Assembly (NCBI GenBank): GCA_963965975.1
Contig: OZ014423.1
Span: 3,224,001 to 3,288,000, forward strand
Origin: Xestospongia bergquistia
Lineage: Eukaryota; Porifera; Demospongiae; Haplosclerida; Petrosiidae
DNA length: 64,000 bases
Direction: 5' to 3'
Shown: positions 63,901 through 64,000 of the stretch, piece after piece
Numbering within the stretch: the stretch's first letter is position 1
Layout of the letters: each line of letters starts with the position of its first letter
Notes under the pieces: generated by a model
What the model saw: the letters and a program-made list of their open reading frames with translations, nothing else
Database searches by the model: none
What the model was told of the DNA's origin: nothing
Position numbers and translations under genes: made by a program

Positions 63901-64000
63901 GCAATAACTAAATAAACAGCTATTAACATTTTAGGAAGTTTGTTTGCATTAACTCTCTAAAGTCTTAAAGTTAATGACTTAGAAGGTTTAGACTATTGAG

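Larger units (their letters stand above)
1..64000 (+). repeat. 143-bp satellite array filling the whole window
   Basis: Marker words such as CTGCTCAGTCTAAAGGACTT, ATGGCACTAACTAAATAA, GTTTGCATTAACGCTC and TTTAGACTATTGAGAGAAG recur in fixed order throughout, with starts about 143 bp apart (for example 1, 144, 287, 429). The array enters and leaves the window mid-run. About 450 monomers fit in 64 kb. All lie in the same orientation, and no stretch longer than part of a monomer fails to read as satellite. The by-eye consensus is about 30% G+C. Monomers usually differ from the consensus by a few to about fifteen percent, mainly by substitutions and 1-2 bp indels. The type of array is known from centromeres and heterochromatin of many eukaryotes; its role here is inference. 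No gene can be supported: stops occur in all six frames of every typical monomer. Confidence 0.99.
54600..64000 (+). repeat. G domain: distinct variant family
   Basis: About 65 monomers marked by variants rare or absent elsewhere: TTTGCATGAAAGGTCTAAAG followed by GTCCTTAAG (55.5, 58.1, 60.2, 61.5 and 63.8 kb), TATTAGCAGTTTAG and CTGTTAGCAGTTCAG (56.6-62.2 kb), TTTGTATTAACG, and AAACTACTCAGTC. The GTCCTTAAG change breaks the left arm of the 29-bp palindrome in these copies. Monomers are otherwise close to consensus, and the domain continues past the window end. Confidence 0.85.

Noticed and set aside
1-64000. Protein-coding genes or open reading frames on either strand
   Set aside because: The consensus has stops in all six frames within each monomer, and the period of 143 changes frame in every copy. 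Any longer frame arises from a chance variant. The recurring ATGGCACTAACTAAATAA is a five-codon frame ending in TAA.
1-64000. CRISPR array (regular short repeats)
   Set aside because: The whole 143-bp unit is repeated, with no unique spacers between short repeats and no cas genes. It is a satellite.
1-64000. CENP-B box
   Set aside because: I looked for the TTCG....CGGG core in the consensus and common variants and saw none. The single CpG sits in an unrelated context.
1-64000. Species assignment
   Set aside because: Base composition and repeat type fit many animals, plants and protists. I do not recognise the monomer, so naming an organism would be a guess.

Overview
The whole 64-kb window is one uninterrupted tandem satellite array. 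The unit is an AT-rich monomer of 143 bp (about 30% G+C in the consensus I read by eye). About 450 copies run head to tail in one orientation from base 1 to base 64000, so both ends of the window cut the array. I see no gene, RNA gene, transposable element, inversion or non-satellite spacer. Each consensus monomer has stop codons in all six frames, and 143 is not a multiple of three, so any long open frame would be accidental. This is eukaryotic heterochromatin of the centromeric or pericentromeric kind. The sequence alone does not name the species or prove centromere function.

The monomer (numbered from the A of ACTGCTCAGT) has recognisable parts. They are a conserved segment around 8-27, an AT-rich middle at 31-70, one CpG at about 78-79, a 29-bp perfect palindrome at 81-109 (14-bp arms around a single G), and a second, nested inverted repeat that spans the monomer junction. 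The two halves resemble each other at offsets of about 71-77 bp, which suggests an ancient dimer.

The real information lies above the monomer. Shared rare variants and shared short monomers divide the window into domains. (1) 1-5.7 kb holds two copies of a 20-monomer, 2855-bp higher-order unit. (2) 6.8-22.0 kb (copy A) and 22.7-37.0 kb (copy B) form a tandem macro-duplication of about 15 kb. It has since been edited by a 713-bp triplication in B, a patch in B resembling gene conversion, and an insertion of about 857 bp in A. (3) 37.1-39.9 kb is an 11-monomer (1.57 kb) repeat. (4) 40-46.6 kb is a nested 1.7/1.85/4.22-kb repeat carrying shared truncated monomers. (5) 47-51.6 kb is a repeat offset by 2.43-2.71 kb. 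(6) 51.7-54.6 kb is looser, with an offset of about 1.26 kb. (7) 54.6-64 kb is a distinct variant family with a 15-monomer, 2145-bp repeat.

The layout fits ongoing unequal exchange and conversion: newly amplified units are almost identical, and older ones have diverged. Monomer alignments and offsets were made by eye from marker words. Block edges marked approximate may be off by up to about one monomer.
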